Positions 17,628 to 26,990 are shown, counted from the stretch's first letter. The stretch is DNA of 64,000 bases from Bacillaceae bacterium (GCA_017656255.1 JACDOE010000001.1:433205-497204); one strand, 5' to 3'. Notes: generated by a model from the letters alone, not told the origin. Numbers and translations: made by a program.

Positions 17628-18704
17628 ATGTTTTTAAATGAGATTCTTTCATATACGGATATCGGACAATTGCACAGACTGGCCGAAACCTTTGAGTGCA
17701 GGTGCAACCTGAATTCGAAAAACGAGCTGATCCAGTCCATTTTAACTTCGATCAAGAAAGAATCCGTGATGAAACAGCAACTCGAACGTTTGTCGCAATA
17801 CGAGCAGTTATTTTTAATGTATCTTTTGTTTGATCATAAAAATACGTTTACCCTTGAAGATTTGAGAGCAGCCGGCAGACTGGCCGCCGGCGAAAACAAT
17901 GATAAACGTGATCATCATCGTTTTATTTCGCTGGCCCTTCGCTCCGGCTGGCTGTTTCAGACTACCCACGGCCAATTTCAGACGGTCTTTCAGAAGGCCG
18001 ATGATCTCACTGATAAATGGAAACAGATTGTCATTCGTCACCTGAAGGAACAGTTAACCCTCCTTACAACCCCTGATGCTTACCGGGACGAAGGAGACAC
18101 CCTGGCCAGGGATGTCTATATCTTCCTGGATTACGTACACAAACATCAAATTCCGCTCACGTCCGATGGTGTGATTTATAAACGAAAGCAACAGCAAATC
18201 CTTTCTGAACTGTCGGTTCCCGAACCGCTGCTTGAAGATAAAGGCTGGCGATTCGGTTACGGTCGACGATTTCTGAATTATCCGGACCGTTTTTCTTTGT
18301 TGTATGATTTTTGTTACGCACAGCGATTGATTGAAGAGGATCAGCTGGGTTCTGTGCTTCGATTGACGGATACTGGCATGATATTCAGCCAGGATAAAAA
18401 AATCGATGTGACTCTGAATCAATTGCAGAGGTTCTGGATCAAAACGTATAAGAAACCGGTTCCCGGCACTGGCAAGCTTGCGAGAATCATCGGAGCGTGT
18501 TGTGCAGATGTCTGGGTGGAGGAGCAATCCATCATTCGGCAGTTCAGCCGTTGGGTTAAACCCTTTTATTATGACTCTCCCGAAAATATTGTGAAAGAAA
18601 GATTGTTAAAAATGATGGTGCATCTGGGTCTCCTGCAAAAATCAGAAAATGAACCGGCCGGTTATAAGTTAAGTAAAATTGGTCAAAAATGGATAACAGA
18701 ATGA
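17628..18704 (+). CDS. conserved hypothetical, winged-helix-like protein
   Basis: 358 residues, no signal peptide or membrane helix. I do not recognise a named family. The N-terminus (residues about 10-40, LHRLAETFECRCNLNSKNEL) looks like a SAP/Rho-N-like helical hairpin. It is followed by a segment resembling the winged-helix domain at the N-terminus of XPB/Ssl2-type helicases (LSQYEQLFLMYLLFDHKNTF). The C-terminus (VKERLLKMMVHLGLLQKS, YKLSKIGQKWI) also reads as a winged helix. These similarities are by eye. The gene lies between ypiA and ypiB, where B. subtilis has none. A GTGAGGAGGG ribosome binding site supports the start. Confidence 0.75.
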   Translation: MFLNEILSYTDIGQLHRLAETFECRCNLNSKNELIQSILTSIKKESVMKQQLERLSQYEQLFLMYLLFDHKNTFTLEDLRAAGRLAAGENNDKRDHHRFISLALRSGWLFQTTHGQFQTVFQKADDLTDKWKQIVIRHLKEQLTLLTTPDAYRDEGDTLARDVYIFLDYVHKHQIPLTSDGVIYKRKQQQILSELSVPEPLLEDKGWRFGYGRRFLNYPDRFSLLYDFCYAQRLIEEDQLGSVLRLTDTGMIFSQDKKIDVTLNQLQRFWIKTYKKPVPGTGKLARIIGACCADVWVEEQSIIRQFSRWVKPFYYDSPENIVKERLLKMMVHLGLLQKSENEPAGYKLSKIGQKWITE

Positions 18705-18829
18705 GGGCGCAGATGTTTCCTCGGTTTCGCATCCTGTGTTTCTGAATAAAATATTCTGAAAGCAGGATTCAGAAGCGGGGTGCCGAAATATATTATTAAT
18801 AGGCGATCAGGTTATAACGGGGGGATAAC

Positions 18830-19381
18830 ATGAACAATGTCACCTTGTCGGATAAAAAGGAGTTTTTACGCTGGTTTTTACGCAACTTTAAATGTAAAAT
18901 GAAAGATTCCTTTTACCTGTTGAATTATCTGATGTTGAATGAAACCCTTTTAACCAGAGTCCATTTTACCAATCAACTGGAGCAACTCCCTAAAACGATC
19001 ATGATATCGACAACCTGTGTTCCAATGACCTCTTTTCAGTTCGTCAAACAGGATCATGTTTCTTACGATGTGGGAACCGCATTTCATGATATTCGCCTGA
19101 ATCCCGAAGAAGATGTTTTCATCGGTCTCTTTTTCAAAAACTGGAAGTCAAGCCCTCAATATGCTTCAGTATTGGAGGAGAATCCAATGAATGACCATAA
19201 TGTGTCGCAACCTCACATCGTCAGTCTGCTGGCAGAGATGACGCTGGATCATATCCTGAGAAAACAGAAAGAAAAACAACTGTATGAAGAGATAGACAGA
19301 GCCCTGGAAAATGGGGATCAATCCCGTTTTCTTCAGCTGACAGGTGAACTCAACCGTTTGAAGGATTACGAGATACATTAA
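18830..19381 (+). CDS. ypiB: UPF0302 family protein YpiB
   Basis: 183 residues. LSDKKEFLRWFLRNFKCK at the N-terminus and VHFTNQLEQLPKTIMIS in the middle are typical of the UPF0302/YpiB family. The C-terminal helix (IDRALENGDQSRFLQLTGEL) is the conserved IDEAL-like segment seen in these proteins. Biochemical function is not established. The position next to ypiF and before qcrA matches Bacillus. GGGGGG upstream serves as the ribosome binding site. Confidence 0.88.
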   Translation: MNNVTLSDKKEFLRWFLRNFKCKMKDSFYLLNYLMLNETLLTRVHFTNQLEQLPKTIMISTTCVPMTSFQFVKQDHVSYDVGTAFHDIRLNPEEDVFIGLFFKNWKSSPQYASVLEENPMNDHNVSQPHIVSLLAEMTLDHILRKQKEKQLYEEIDRALENGDQSRFLQLTGELNRLKDYEIH

Positions 19382-19420
19382 ATATTGTTTAGAAACAGTT
19401 TATATGTTATTCTATGGAGA

Positions 19421-19440
19421 CTCGGCGGTGCCGGGTTTTT
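19421..19440 (+). terminator. intrinsic terminator between ypiB and ypiF
   Basis: Six-bp stem CTCGGC (19421-19426)/GCCGGG (19430-19435) with a 3-nt loop and five T. It lies 40 nt after ypiB and 35 nt before the ypiF start. Confidence 0.7.
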
Positions 19441-19475
19441 CTGTGTTTAATATAAAAAAAAGGGGGCTGACACGT

Positions 19476-19928
19476 ATGAGATGGAATCCCGATGATATTG
19501 AATCCTTTATAGAAGCGAAGGAATACATTGACACAGTGATCATACCTGTTCATACCCTTCGTCTTCAAGAAATGAATAAAGAACAGGTTCAGAAGATCAG
19601 AAAGCTGGAAGATATCTGTCTATACATAGAAAATCAGTTGAAAGGTAGAGTATTGTTGTTACCGCCTGTTTTTCAATATCTGGCTTCGAACAGCGAAGAT
19701 TACGCTGAGGTATTTCAGCGTTTCCTGGTCCATTCCGTACAGGACGGTGGTGACGCCTTTAAACATATGCTTTTTGTCACCGAAGATGATGAACTGGCTG
19801 CCGGGATGAAAGAGCATGGAGCGGCGGTTTTTCATGACTTTTCTCTTGGGGAGATTGAAGATAGAGACGGATTGATGGAAACGGGGAACAGGGGTTATCA
19901 GTTTTTGTTAAATTTATGGAAAGGTTAG
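19476..19928 (+). CDS. ypiF: DUF2487 family protein YpiF
   Basis: About 150 residues starting MRWNPDDIESFIEAKEYIDT, which is typical of the YpiF/DUF2487 family of Bacillales. An in-frame ATG at 19404 lies upstream of a terminator hairpin (19421-19440), so ATG 19476 with AGGGGG (19461-19466) is the better start. Soluble, no known activity. It ends 9 nt before the antiporter gene, probably the same transcript. Confidence 0.85.
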   Translation: MRWNPDDIESFIEAKEYIDTVIIPVHTLRLQEMNKEQVQKIRKLEDICLYIENQLKGRVLLLPPVFQYLASNSEDYAEVFQRFLVHSVQDGGDAFKHMLFVTEDDELAAGMKEHGAAVFHDFSLGEIEDRDGLMETGNRGYQFLLNLWKG

Positions 19929-19937
19929 GGTGAAACC

Positions 19938-21806
19938 ATGCATCAAGAATTTAATTATATTTCTCTTCTGATTATTACGTTACTGGCTTTTTTCATTCCT
20001 TTACTGGTGACGAAGCTTCCCCGAATCTCGATTCCGATTGTGGTGGGAGAAATTGTAGCCGGGATGATCGTGGGGAAGAGCGGGCTTAACCTAATATCGG
20101 ATGATATTTATCTGACGTTTCTATCAGATTTCGGTTTTGCCTATTTGATGTTTCTTTCAGGATTGGAAATCGATTTTAACCTGATGCAAAATCGGCCCGG
20201 GTCCGAAAAACAATCGCTTCGCCAGAAATTAACCAGTCCCGTGATGCTGGGAATTGGCGTATTTGTGATGACGCTGGGAATGGCCTTTATCATATCATAC
20301 GGCCTTTACCAGGCCGATTTTGTAAAATCCGTTATCTTGATGGGACTGATATTATCCACCACTTCCCTCGGCGTGGTGGTCCCCATTTTAAAAGAAAGAA
20401 GAAGTTTAGCAACCGAGTTTGGACAAACCATTTTGATGGCAGCCCTGATCGCAGACTTTGTGACCATGCTATTGATTACATTCGTTGCGTCACTTAAAAG
20501 CGGGGGAAGTACAGCGGAAACGCTGTTGATTTTAACATTGTTTGTAGCCTTCTTCTTTATTTATAGAATCAGCAAACTGTTCAGCCGCTGGGAATTGATT
20601 GAAAAACTGGCGGATGCCACTTCCCAGATCCGGGTGAGAGGTGCTTTTCTGTTAATCCTGGTCTTTATCGCCCTGGCCCAGCAGATGGGTAAAGAGGTCA
20701 TTATTCTGGGGGCGTTCCTCGCCGGTGTCATTATATCTCTTCTATCCAGAGGTCAGACGGGTAAAATCCATGAAAAGCTGGATGCTATCGGATACGGGTT
20801 TTTTATTCCGATATTCTTTATCATGGTCGGGGTTAATTTTGAACTGGAACAACTCCTGTCATCTACCCGTGCCCTTTTAATGGTTCCTATTCTGATCCTG
20901 GCGGCCTATCTGGTCAAACTGATCCCCAGCCTTCTTTTTAGATTCCGATATAACTGGCGTGAGACGATGAGTGGTGGCTTTTTGCTTTCATCACGCCTGA
21001 GCCTGATCATTGCGGCATCTGCCATCGGTTATGAACTGGGATTGATTGATGACTCAATCAACTCAGCGGTTGTGCTGGTAGCTGTGATAACCGTGACCCT
21101 GTCACCCATGATTTTTAACCGGATTGCAGAACCGGTTAAAACGGAGGATGAAAAACTGATTGTTGTGATTGGAGTGAGTGAAACCGGGGTTTACCTGGCT
21201 AAAAGGTTAAAGGGTATTTATAACGACGTGGTGCACCTGGCAGTCGACCAGAGAAAAAGTGGCCTGGTGGGAGAAACGGGGATCAAACGCCTCCCGGAAA
21301 ATAAGGATAATATCACCGAAGCTTTGGAAAAATTGGGGTTAACGAAGGCGGACGTGGTGGTAGTGGCGACCGAAATCGAAGACTACAATCAAAAGGTCGC
21401 ACAACAACTTGCTGAACATCCCCGGTTTGATGAGATCTACGCCGTCATCCGGGATGAAGATTATGCCTATCAGCTTGAGGAACTGGGCGTGAAAGTGGTT
21501 CGCCCCAGTATGGCCACGGAACTCGTTATCGAAAACCATATTCGTAACCCGCTCGCTTTCTCTCTAATAACCCAGGAGAGACAGGAGACCTCATTAAAAG
21601 AGGGAATTGTTATCAATCCCATGTTAATTGGGAAAGCAATAAGGGAACTTCCCATCTCAAAAGAAATTTTGATTTTGTCTATCAGTCGGGATGATGATTC
21701 CATTGTCCCGCATGGCAAAACACGTTTGCGGATGGGAGACCGGATTACGATGGTAGGACCGCCTGAAGATGTGGAAGAAGCGATTCAACTTTTTTTACAA
21801 TCATAG
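19938..21806 (+). CDS. CPA2-family cation:proton antiporter with RCK domains
   Basis: 622 residues. Residues 1-390 hold about 12-13 membrane helices of the Na+/H+ exchanger fold, including GEIVAGMIVGKSGL near 35-50 and LMFLSGLEIDFNLM near 70-85. A TrkA-N (Rossmann) domain follows from about residue 405 (LIVVIGVSETGVYLAKRL), and a TrkA-C domain occupies about 535-622. This is the Kef/GerN-like architecture with nucleotide-gated K+ or Na+ exchange against protons. There is no homologue at this site in B. subtilis. Ion specificity cannot be told from sequence. Confidence 0.9.
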   Translation: MHQEFNYISLLIITLLAFFIPLLVTKLPRISIPIVVGEIVAGMIVGKSGLNLISDDIYLTFLSDFGFAYLMFLSGLEIDFNLMQNRPGSEKQSLRQKLTSPVMLGIGVFVMTLGMAFIISYGLYQADFVKSVILMGLILSTTSLGVVVPILKERRSLATEFGQTILMAALIADFVTMLLITFVASLKSGGSTAETLLILTLFVAFFFIYRISKLFSRWELIEKLADATSQIRVRGAFLLILVFIALAQQMGKEVIILGAFLAGVIISLLSRGQTGKIHEKLDAIGYGFFIPIFFIMVGVNFELEQLLSSTRALLMVPILILAAYLVKLIPSLLFRFRYNWRETMSGGFLLSSRLSLIIAASAIGYELGLIDDSINSAVVLVAVITVTLSPMIFNRIAEPVKTEDEKLIVVIGVSETGVYLAKRLKGIYNDVVHLAVDQRKSGLVGETGIKRLPENKDNITEALEKLGLTKADVVVVATEIEDYNQKVAQQLAEHPRFDEIYAVIRDEDYAYQLEELGVKVVRPSMATELVIENHIRNPLAFSLITQERQETSLKEGIVINPMLIGKAIRELPISKEILILSISRDDDSIVPHGKTRLRMGDRITMVGPPEDVEEAIQLFLQS

Positions 21807-21863
21807 TTGTGTGAAAAAATGATGAAAATTGACATACTTTGTGAGAATTGATACATGATAATC

Positions 21864-21893
21864 TTGACAGTTCAAATTTTATTAGGCTATCAT
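21864..21893 (+). promoter_or_regulatory. putative qcr operon promoter
   Basis: TTGACA (21864-21869), an 18-nt spacer and TATCAT (21888-21893), about 75 nt upstream of qcrA in the 160-nt gap after the antiporter gene. A second TTGACA at 21829-21834 lacks a matching -10. Confidence 0.5.
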
Positions 21894-21966
21894 GGTTATG
21901 TCCTAGATTGAAAAAGTTTGTGTCTTGAACGGATTTATTTATATATGCATAGGAGGTTAATGGAGA

Positions 21967-22488
21967 ATGAGCGACAAGAACGGCAAGGACATTTCCAGAC
22001 GTCAATTTCTAAACTATGCTCTAATGGGTACGGGTGGTTTCCTTGCTGCGGGAATTTTGTCTCCCATGTTGCGTTTTGCCATTGATCCGGCGTTGAAGAC
22101 ATCGGATGTCGGAGATATGGTGGCAGTCGGTAATGTGGAAGACTTTGGAAGTGAACCCAAGCGCGTCGACTTTAAGGTACATACCGTAGATGGATGGTAT
22201 GAATCGGAATCTGTAAAGTCCGCCTGGGTGCAGGTTACCGAAGATGGCGAAATTCTCGCTCTATCACCCATCTGTAAACACCTGGGTTGTACGGTGAACT
22301 GGAATACCAGCCCGGAACATCCGGACATGTTTTATTGCCCCTGTCATGACGGATTGTATTACAAAAACGGGGTGAATGTACCCAACACACCGCCGCTGGC
22401 AGCGCTGGATGCCTATGAGACGCAGGTGAAAGACGGCAAGTTGTATCTGGGTGCATTGAAACCGAACCCGAATGAAGGAGGGGCGTAA
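21967..22488 (+). CDS. qcrA: menaquinol:cytochrome c reductase Rieske iron-sulfur subunit
   Basis: 173 residues. It transfers electrons from menaquinol to cytochrome in the membrane bc-type complex. The N-terminus carries a twin-arginine motif (SRRQFLNYA) before a membrane anchor (about 17-40). The 2Fe-2S ligands are in CKHLGC and CPCHDG in the soluble domain outside the membrane. Ribosome binding site AGGAGG; qcrB follows after 4 nt. Confidence 0.96.
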   Translation: MSDKNGKDISRRQFLNYALMGTGGFLAAGILSPMLRFAIDPALKTSDVGDMVAVGNVEDFGSEPKRVDFKVHTVDGWYESESVKSAWVQVTEDGEILALSPICKHLGCTVNWNTSPEHPDMFYCPCHDGLYYKNGVNVPNTPPLAALDAYETQVKDGKLYLGALKPNPNEGGA

Positions 22489-22492
22489 ATAA

Positions 22493-23164
22493 ATGTTAAA
22501 AAGCATCTATAACTGGGTAGACGAACGAATCAATGTTACGCCCATGTGGCGGGATATCGCTGACCATGAAGTACCGGAACACGTTAATCCGGCCCATCAT
22601 TTTTCAGCTTTTGTGTATTGTTTTGGAGGACTGACCTTTTTTATTACGGTCATTCAGATTTTGTCCGGTATGTTTTTGACCATGTATTATGTGCCGGATA
22701 TCATCAATGCCAATGCCTCGGTTAAATACCTGCAAAATGAAGTGGCATTCGGTGTCATCGTTCGGGGTATGCATCACTGGGGCGCTAGCCTGGTTATCGT
22801 GATGTTGTTTTTACACACACTTCGTGTTTTCTTTACCGGTGCTTACAAGAAGCCGAGAGAACTCAACTGGGTTGTCGGAGTTCTGATTTTCTTCGTTATG
22901 CTGGGACTCGGTTTTACCGGATACCTGTTACCCTGGGATAACAAAGCTTACTTCGCGACTAAGGTAGGACTGGAAATTGCCAATACCGTACCGCTTATCG
23001 GTCCGTTTCTCGGTCAGTTGTTGCAGGGTGGAGACATTGTAGGTGCCCAAACACTTGCAAGATTCTTTGCCATCCATGTGTTCTTCTTGCCTGGAGCCTT
23101 ACTCGGTCTGCTTGGACTGCATTTCGTGTTGATCCGTAAACAGGGAATTTCCGGACCGCTATAA
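22493..23164 (+). CDS. qcrB: menaquinol:cytochrome c reductase cytochrome b subunit
   Basis: 223 residues, b6-type cytochrome b with four membrane helices. Heme histidines appear in GMHHWGASL and in FLHTLRVFF, and again in FAIHVFFLP and GLHFVLIR. It is the short b6-like form, with the rest of cytochrome b (subunit IV) fused into qcrC as is usual in Bacillales. Confidence 0.96.
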   Translation: MLKSIYNWVDERINVTPMWRDIADHEVPEHVNPAHHFSAFVYCFGGLTFFITVIQILSGMFLTMYYVPDIINANASVKYLQNEVAFGVIVRGMHHWGASLVIVMLFLHTLRVFFTGAYKKPRELNWVVGVLIFFVMLGLGFTGYLLPWDNKAYFATKVGLEIANTVPLIGPFLGQLLQGGDIVGAQTLARFFAIHVFFLPGALLGLLGLHFVLIRKQGISGPL

Positions 23165-23250
23165 AATTTACTTTGAGAAGTTCATGGATCGGATCTTAAA
23201 GCAGAACGAAAAAATTGGAGAACAAGGCTCCAAAGACAGGAGGTTAAAGA

Positions 23251-24039
23251 ATGGCTAATCATGACAAAGACGTAAAATATGTTGGAGATTCTAGAGTTGT
23301 TGCTGAAAAGCATGATGGCACCCCGCCGTCCTATTCCGAATTCCCCGGAAAATCGGAACCTTTCTGGCCGGACTTTTTGTTGAAGGAATGGATGGTTGCG
23401 GCTGTGGGACTGGTGGGTTTTCTGGTTTTAACAATCAGTCATCCTGCTCCTATCGGAGATCAGGCTGATCCAAACAATACAAGTTTCCTTCCGTTACCGG
23501 ACTGGTATTTCCTTTTCCTGTACCAGTTCCTGAAATATCCGTGGGCTTCAGGAGATTATGTACTGGTGGGAACCGTTATTGTTCCCGGACTGGCTTTTAC
23601 AGCTCTGCTTCTGGCTCCCTGGCTGGATCGCGGACCTGAAAGACGTCCCAACCGCCGTCCGGTTGCAACAACACTGATGATGCTGGCCCTCGTATCTATT
23701 GTATATCTGACCTGGGCAGCGGTTGACTCAGCTGCAAGTCATAAAAGTGCCAATCACCAGGGCGGTGGCGGCGATACGGAGGATATACCGCCGGTATCTG
23801 AGGATGCTTCTCCCGGAGAGAAGATCTGGGCCAAGCAGGCAAGCTGTATCGGCTGTCATGCTGCTGACATGTCCGGTGCCGGCACAGTACCCGGCCTGAC
23901 AGATGTCGGTAGCCGTCTCAGTGCCGAAGAAATCAAGGATGTTATTGTAAACGGAAGAGGTCAGATGCCCGGGGGAATGTTCCAGGGAACGGACGAAGAA
24001 CTGGACCAACTCGTGGAATACCTGGCCAGCCTGAAATAG
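23251..24039 (+). CDS. qcrC: menaquinol:cytochrome c reductase subunit IV-cytochrome c fusion
   Basis: 262 residues. The N-terminal part is subunit IV-like, with membrane helices at about 45-63, 103-122 and 139-160; PDWYFLFLYQF (83-93) corresponds to the quinol-site PEWY loop. The C-terminal part is a membrane-anchored cytochrome c with CIGCH at 199-203 and a distal methionine in GQMPGGM (about 237-243). This fusion is the known Bacillus arrangement. An 86-nt gap separates it from qcrB. Confidence 0.95.
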   Translation: MANHDKDVKYVGDSRVVAEKHDGTPPSYSEFPGKSEPFWPDFLLKEWMVAAVGLVGFLVLTISHPAPIGDQADPNNTSFLPLPDWYFLFLYQFLKYPWASGDYVLVGTVIVPGLAFTALLLAPWLDRGPERRPNRRPVATTLMMLALVSIVYLTWAAVDSAASHKSANHQGGGGDTEDIPPVSEDASPGEKIWAKQASCIGCHAADMSGAGTVPGLTDVGSRLSAEEIKDVIVNGRGQMPGGMFQGTDEELDQLVEYLASLK

Positions 24040-24070
24040 TCTTTTGACCTTAATACTTATTCGCATCAGT

Positions 24071-24106
24071 AAAGCTGACTGCATCGGCGCAGTCAGCTTT
24101 TATCCT
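24071..24106 (+). terminator. terminator after qcrC
   Basis: Perfect 12-bp stem (24071-24082 with 24089-24100) with a 6-nt loop, followed by a modest T-rich tail. It ends the qcr operon or reduces transcription into ypjA. Confidence 0.8.
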
Positions 24107-24131
24107 TTTTGACTGAATGAGGTGAACGGTA

Positions 24132-24746
24132 TTGTCCTGGATGATAAGATGGTTTTTCAAGGTTTTGACTGAAAGATGGTTTCTGGTCAGTCTCATCATC
24201 ATCAATTTTCTCGGGTCGATATACGGTTTTTACTGGTACAAAAATCAATTGATCGCCACAGAACCGTCTTTTCTTCGCCTGTTTGTCCCGGATAGTCCGA
24301 CTTCCAGCAGCCTTTTTACCATTGTTCTGATCCTTCTATTACTGGGAAAACGTTTTCCTTCCCTGGAAGCGTTCGCTGCCGTAACCAATTTTAAATACGG
24401 AATTTGGGCGGTTTTGATGATTCTGCTGGGAGCAGCCAAAGGGAACCCGCTACAATGGACTGATTACATGCTGATGATATCGCACGGAGGAATGGCAGCA
24501 GAGTCGCTTCTTTACAGTCGTTTTTATTCTATTCGTCTTGTTCATCTGTTACCGGTTGCCGTTTGGACGCTGCTGAATGATCTGCTGGATTATACTCTGA
24601 ATATTCATCCGTGGCTTCCCGCCGTACTGGCTGATTATGACAATGCAATCGGTTGGTTTACATTCGGGCTCAGCCTGTTTTCTATCATGCTTGTTTATCA
24701 ACTTGTCAGAGTGTCAGAATATACGCCGGCAAAAAAAAAGGTATAA
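24132..24746 (+). CDS. ypjA: DUF1405 membrane protein YpjA
   Basis: 204 residues with about six membrane helices and FLGSIYGFYWYKNQL near residues 22-36, typical of the YpjA/DUF1405 family always found after qcrC. The start is a TTG at 24132 with GAGGTG 7 nt upstream; an ATG at 24141 is too far from that site. Function unknown, possibly linked to the cytochrome complex. Confidence 0.85.
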   Translation: MSWMIRWFFKVLTERWFLVSLIIINFLGSIYGFYWYKNQLIATEPSFLRLFVPDSPTSSSLFTIVLILLLLGKRFPSLEAFAAVTNFKYGIWAVLMILLGAAKGNPLQWTDYMLMISHGGMAAESLLYSRFYSIRLVHLLPVAVWTLLNDLLDYTLNIHPWLPAVLADYDNAIGWFTFGLSLFSIMLVYQLVRVSEYTPAKKKV

Positions 24747-24792
24747 ACTTGTCCGTCCTCCCATAGGAATGTAAAGAAGGGAGGGTGGCATC

Positions 24793-25623
24793 TTGTCTAT
24801 TGTCAAAAACACAGTGTATTTTCTTTTAATGGTTAGCATCATGTTATTTATAATTTCCCCCGTACACGGTGTCGATCATCTTTCCAAACTGGAAGAACTG
24901 GATCTGATCTCCAAACAGGTTTATGATTTTACGAAAATCAAACAGTATGAAAAAGCGAAAGAGAAATTAGATGTACTGGCTGATAAATTTACGGCCTATC
25001 ATAATGAAAAAGAGATGGATATTGAAAGTCTGGAAATGATGAGCCGAACCATTATTGAGGGTAAAAAAGCGTTTGCCGCCACCGAATTAAATGAGGAACG
25101 GCTAAACTGGCATGCCCTGAAAATTCGGTTGATGATTGATGCCCTGACCCATGAAAACCAGCCTCTCTGGAAAAATTATTTTGGCACTTATCAGGAACAA
25201 TTAAATCAGATGGGCAGAGCGGCTGAGAAAAAGGATATGGCGGCATTCAAAAAAGTACTGAGTGAAAATCACCAGCTATATATGACGCTCCGTCCATCGG
25301 TTATGGTGAGTCATTCTGCGGAAACAACCGAGATGATGGATTCATTGTATCGCTTTATTTTTTCAGGTGTAAAAAAGGACCCGTTGTCCTGGGACGAACT
25401 GAGCGGGGGAGTTCAGCAATTAAAACATGCGGTGCAAAAGGTTTTTATGGGTGAGGAGAGGAGCACGCTGGCTCCCCATGTGATTGGAGGATCACCCTAC
25501 GTGATTATTTTCGGCATCGCCGCTATTGTCATTTCAACCTTGACCTATGTCGGGTGGCGTAAATACAGGGCTGAAAAAATGCGGATGGTAAAAGATAAAA
25601 AAACGTTTAATCGTCATAAATAG
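24793..25623 (+). CDS. ypjB: sporulation-associated protein YpjB
   Basis: 276 residues with an N-terminal signal/anchor (about 5-24), a mostly helical extracytoplasmic domain and a C-terminal membrane helix (about 234-252, YVIIFGIAAIVISTLTYVGW) followed by a basic tail. Matches YpjB in position and topology; ypjB is annotated as a sporulation protein in B. subtilis. TTG start at 24793 with GGAGGGTGG upstream. Confidence 0.82.
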   Translation: MSIVKNTVYFLLMVSIMLFIISPVHGVDHLSKLEELDLISKQVYDFTKIKQYEKAKEKLDVLADKFTAYHNEKEMDIESLEMMSRTIIEGKKAFAATELNEERLNWHALKIRLMIDALTHENQPLWKNYFGTYQEQLNQMGRAAEKKDMAAFKKVLSENHQLYMTLRPSVMVSHSAETTEMMDSLYRFIFSGVKKDPLSWDELSGGVQQLKHAVQKVFMGEERSTLAPHVIGGSPYVIIFGIAAIVISTLTYVGWRKYRAEKMRMVKDKKTFNRHK

Positions 25624-25629
25624 CCTTTC

Positions 25630-26487
25630 TCATGATTGGATGGGGCGTTTGTTTTCATCGAGTGTAAAGCCCTCACCCAGCACTTCATGAACATCATTGA
25701 CTATCACGAAGGCAAACGGATCAATCTGGTGAATCAGATTTTTTAACCTGACGATTTCTCTCCGGTTGACCACACAGTAAAGTACTTCCTTATCACTTCC
25801 GGTATAGCCGCCTCTTCCTTTGAGCAACGTTGCTCCCCGTCCCATTTCCTTCATTATTTTCTTCGAGATTTCCGGTGCATGATCTGAAATGATCATAGCC
25901 GCTTTTGCGGCATAAGAACCTGATTGTACGATATCGATGACCCGGGCACCAATAAATACGGCAACCAGGGTGTACATCGCCCTTTCAGGACTGAGGTAAT
26001 AAAGGGATAGCAAAATCACAAACATATCGATGGCAAACATAATTCTGCCAATGCTCCATCCGAAATATTTCTGCAACAGACGGGCGAGGATATCCACACC
26101 GCCGGTGGTTCCCCCGTAGCGAAATATAATCCCCAGGCCAAGTCCCACAAACACGCCGGCATAAAGAGATGCGAGCAGCACGTCCTGACGCAGGTCAAGC
26201 CTGAAATCCTGGAAAAAGAATAGAAAGACGGAAAACATCAACGTTCCGTACAGGGTATAGATGAACGAAATTCGTCCGAGAACTTTCCAGCCGATGATGA
26301 ACAGGGGTATGTTCAGGACAATATTGCTGAATGCTGGATCAATATTGAATATGTATTTTAAAAGCAGGGTGATCCCTGTTATGCCACCCTCTGCCAGTCC
26401 GTTCGAGATATTAAAATAATTGATACCGAATCCCATGATCGCAGTTCCGATCGTGATGGCAATGATGTTTTTCAGGGTTATCTTCAT
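25630..26487 (-). CDS. ypjC: YitT/UPF0750 family membrane protein YpjC
   Basis: 285 residues, five or six membrane helices in the first 180 residues (GINYFNISNGLAEGGITGIT is the family hallmark near 22-41), then a cytoplasmic DUF2179 domain ending VNDVHEVLGEGF. It is the only minus-strand gene in the first 30 kb apart from one small ORF, and converges on ypjB. A consensus SigA promoter lies upstream (26531-26559, minus). Transport function is suspected for the family but not shown. Confidence 0.9.
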   Translation of the reverse strand: MKITLKNIIAITIGTAIMGFGINYFNISNGLAEGGITGITLLLKYIFNIDPAFSNIVLNIPLFIIGWKVLGRISFIYTLYGTLMFSVFLFFFQDFRLDLRQDVLLASLYAGVFVGLGLGIIFRYGGTTGGVDILARLLQKYFGWSIGRIMFAIDMFVILLSLYYLSPERAMYTLVAVFIGARVIDIVQSGSYAAKAAMIISDHAPEISKKIMKEMGRGATLLKGRGGYTGSDKEVLYCVVNRREIVRLKNLIHQIDPFAFVIVNDVHEVLGEGFTLDENKRPIQS

Positions 26488-26530
26488 CGTTTCCCTCCTC
26501 CGATTCTAAAAACAGACGTCAATCATTGAT

Positions 26531-26559
26531 ATTATATGATAAAAGTGACGATTGTCCAA
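26531..26559 (-). promoter_or_regulatory. SigA promoter of ypjC
   Basis: On the minus strand, TTGGAC (26559-26554), a 17-nt spacer and consensus TATAAT (26536-26531), about 45 nt from the ypjC start. Confidence 0.75.
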
Positions 26560-26580
26560 AGCATTCTTGTTTTTGTCTTA

Positions 26581-26609
26581 TTGTCATCGCTGAACAGTTA
26601 CGTTAACAT
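26581..26609 (+). promoter_or_regulatory. SigA promoter of ypjD
   Basis: TTGTCA (26581-26586), a 17-nt spacer and TAACAT (26604-26609), about 40 nt before the ypjD start and divergent from the ypjC promoter. Confidence 0.6.
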
Positions 26610-26648
26610 GATAGAGAAAAGATTATTGATGAGGTGGACGTATTCAGG

Positions 26649-26990
26649 ATGGAACAAAACAAACGGACATTAAAGGAAATACAGAAGCAGGTTGACGATT
26701 ATATCAACCAGTTTAAAGAAGGTTATTTTTCTCCTCTGTCCATGCTGGCCAGAATGACAGAAGAAGTAGGAGAACTGGCACGGGAAGTCAATCACCGGTA
26801 TGGAGAAAAACCCAAGAAACCGGGAGAAGCAGACAATTCAATGGAACAGGAACTGGGGGATTTGTTATTTATCCTCGTCTGTTTTGCCAATTCTCTGGAT
26901 ATTGATCTTGATAAAGCTTTTGATGCCGTGATGGAAAAATATAATACCCGTGATGCCGACCGGTGGACAAAAATCAACACCGAATCCTGA
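26649..26990 (+). CDS. ypjD: MazG-like nucleotide pyrophosphohydrolase YpjD
   Basis: About 113 residues. MTEEVGELAREVNHRYGEKP and QELGDLLFILVCFANSLDID contain the EExxE...ExxD metal-binding pattern of the MazG fold. Close in length and sequence to B. subtilis YpjD. It should hydrolyse (d)NTPs to monophosphates, perhaps as housecleaning. A GTG at 26634 is in frame but lies inside GAGGTG (26631-26636), the likely ribosome binding site, so ATG 26649 is chosen; the 12-nt spacing is long. Confidence 0.9.
   Translation: MEQNKRTLKEIQKQVDDYINQFKEGYFSPLSMLARMTEEVGELAREVNHRYGEKPKKPGEADNSMEQELGDLLFILVCFANSLDIDLDKAFDAVMEKYNTRDADRWTKINTES

Noticed and set aside
21838..21858. Possible Rex operator upstream of qcrA
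   Set aside because: TTTGTGA is present, but the expected inverted half TCACAA is absent (GATACA instead).
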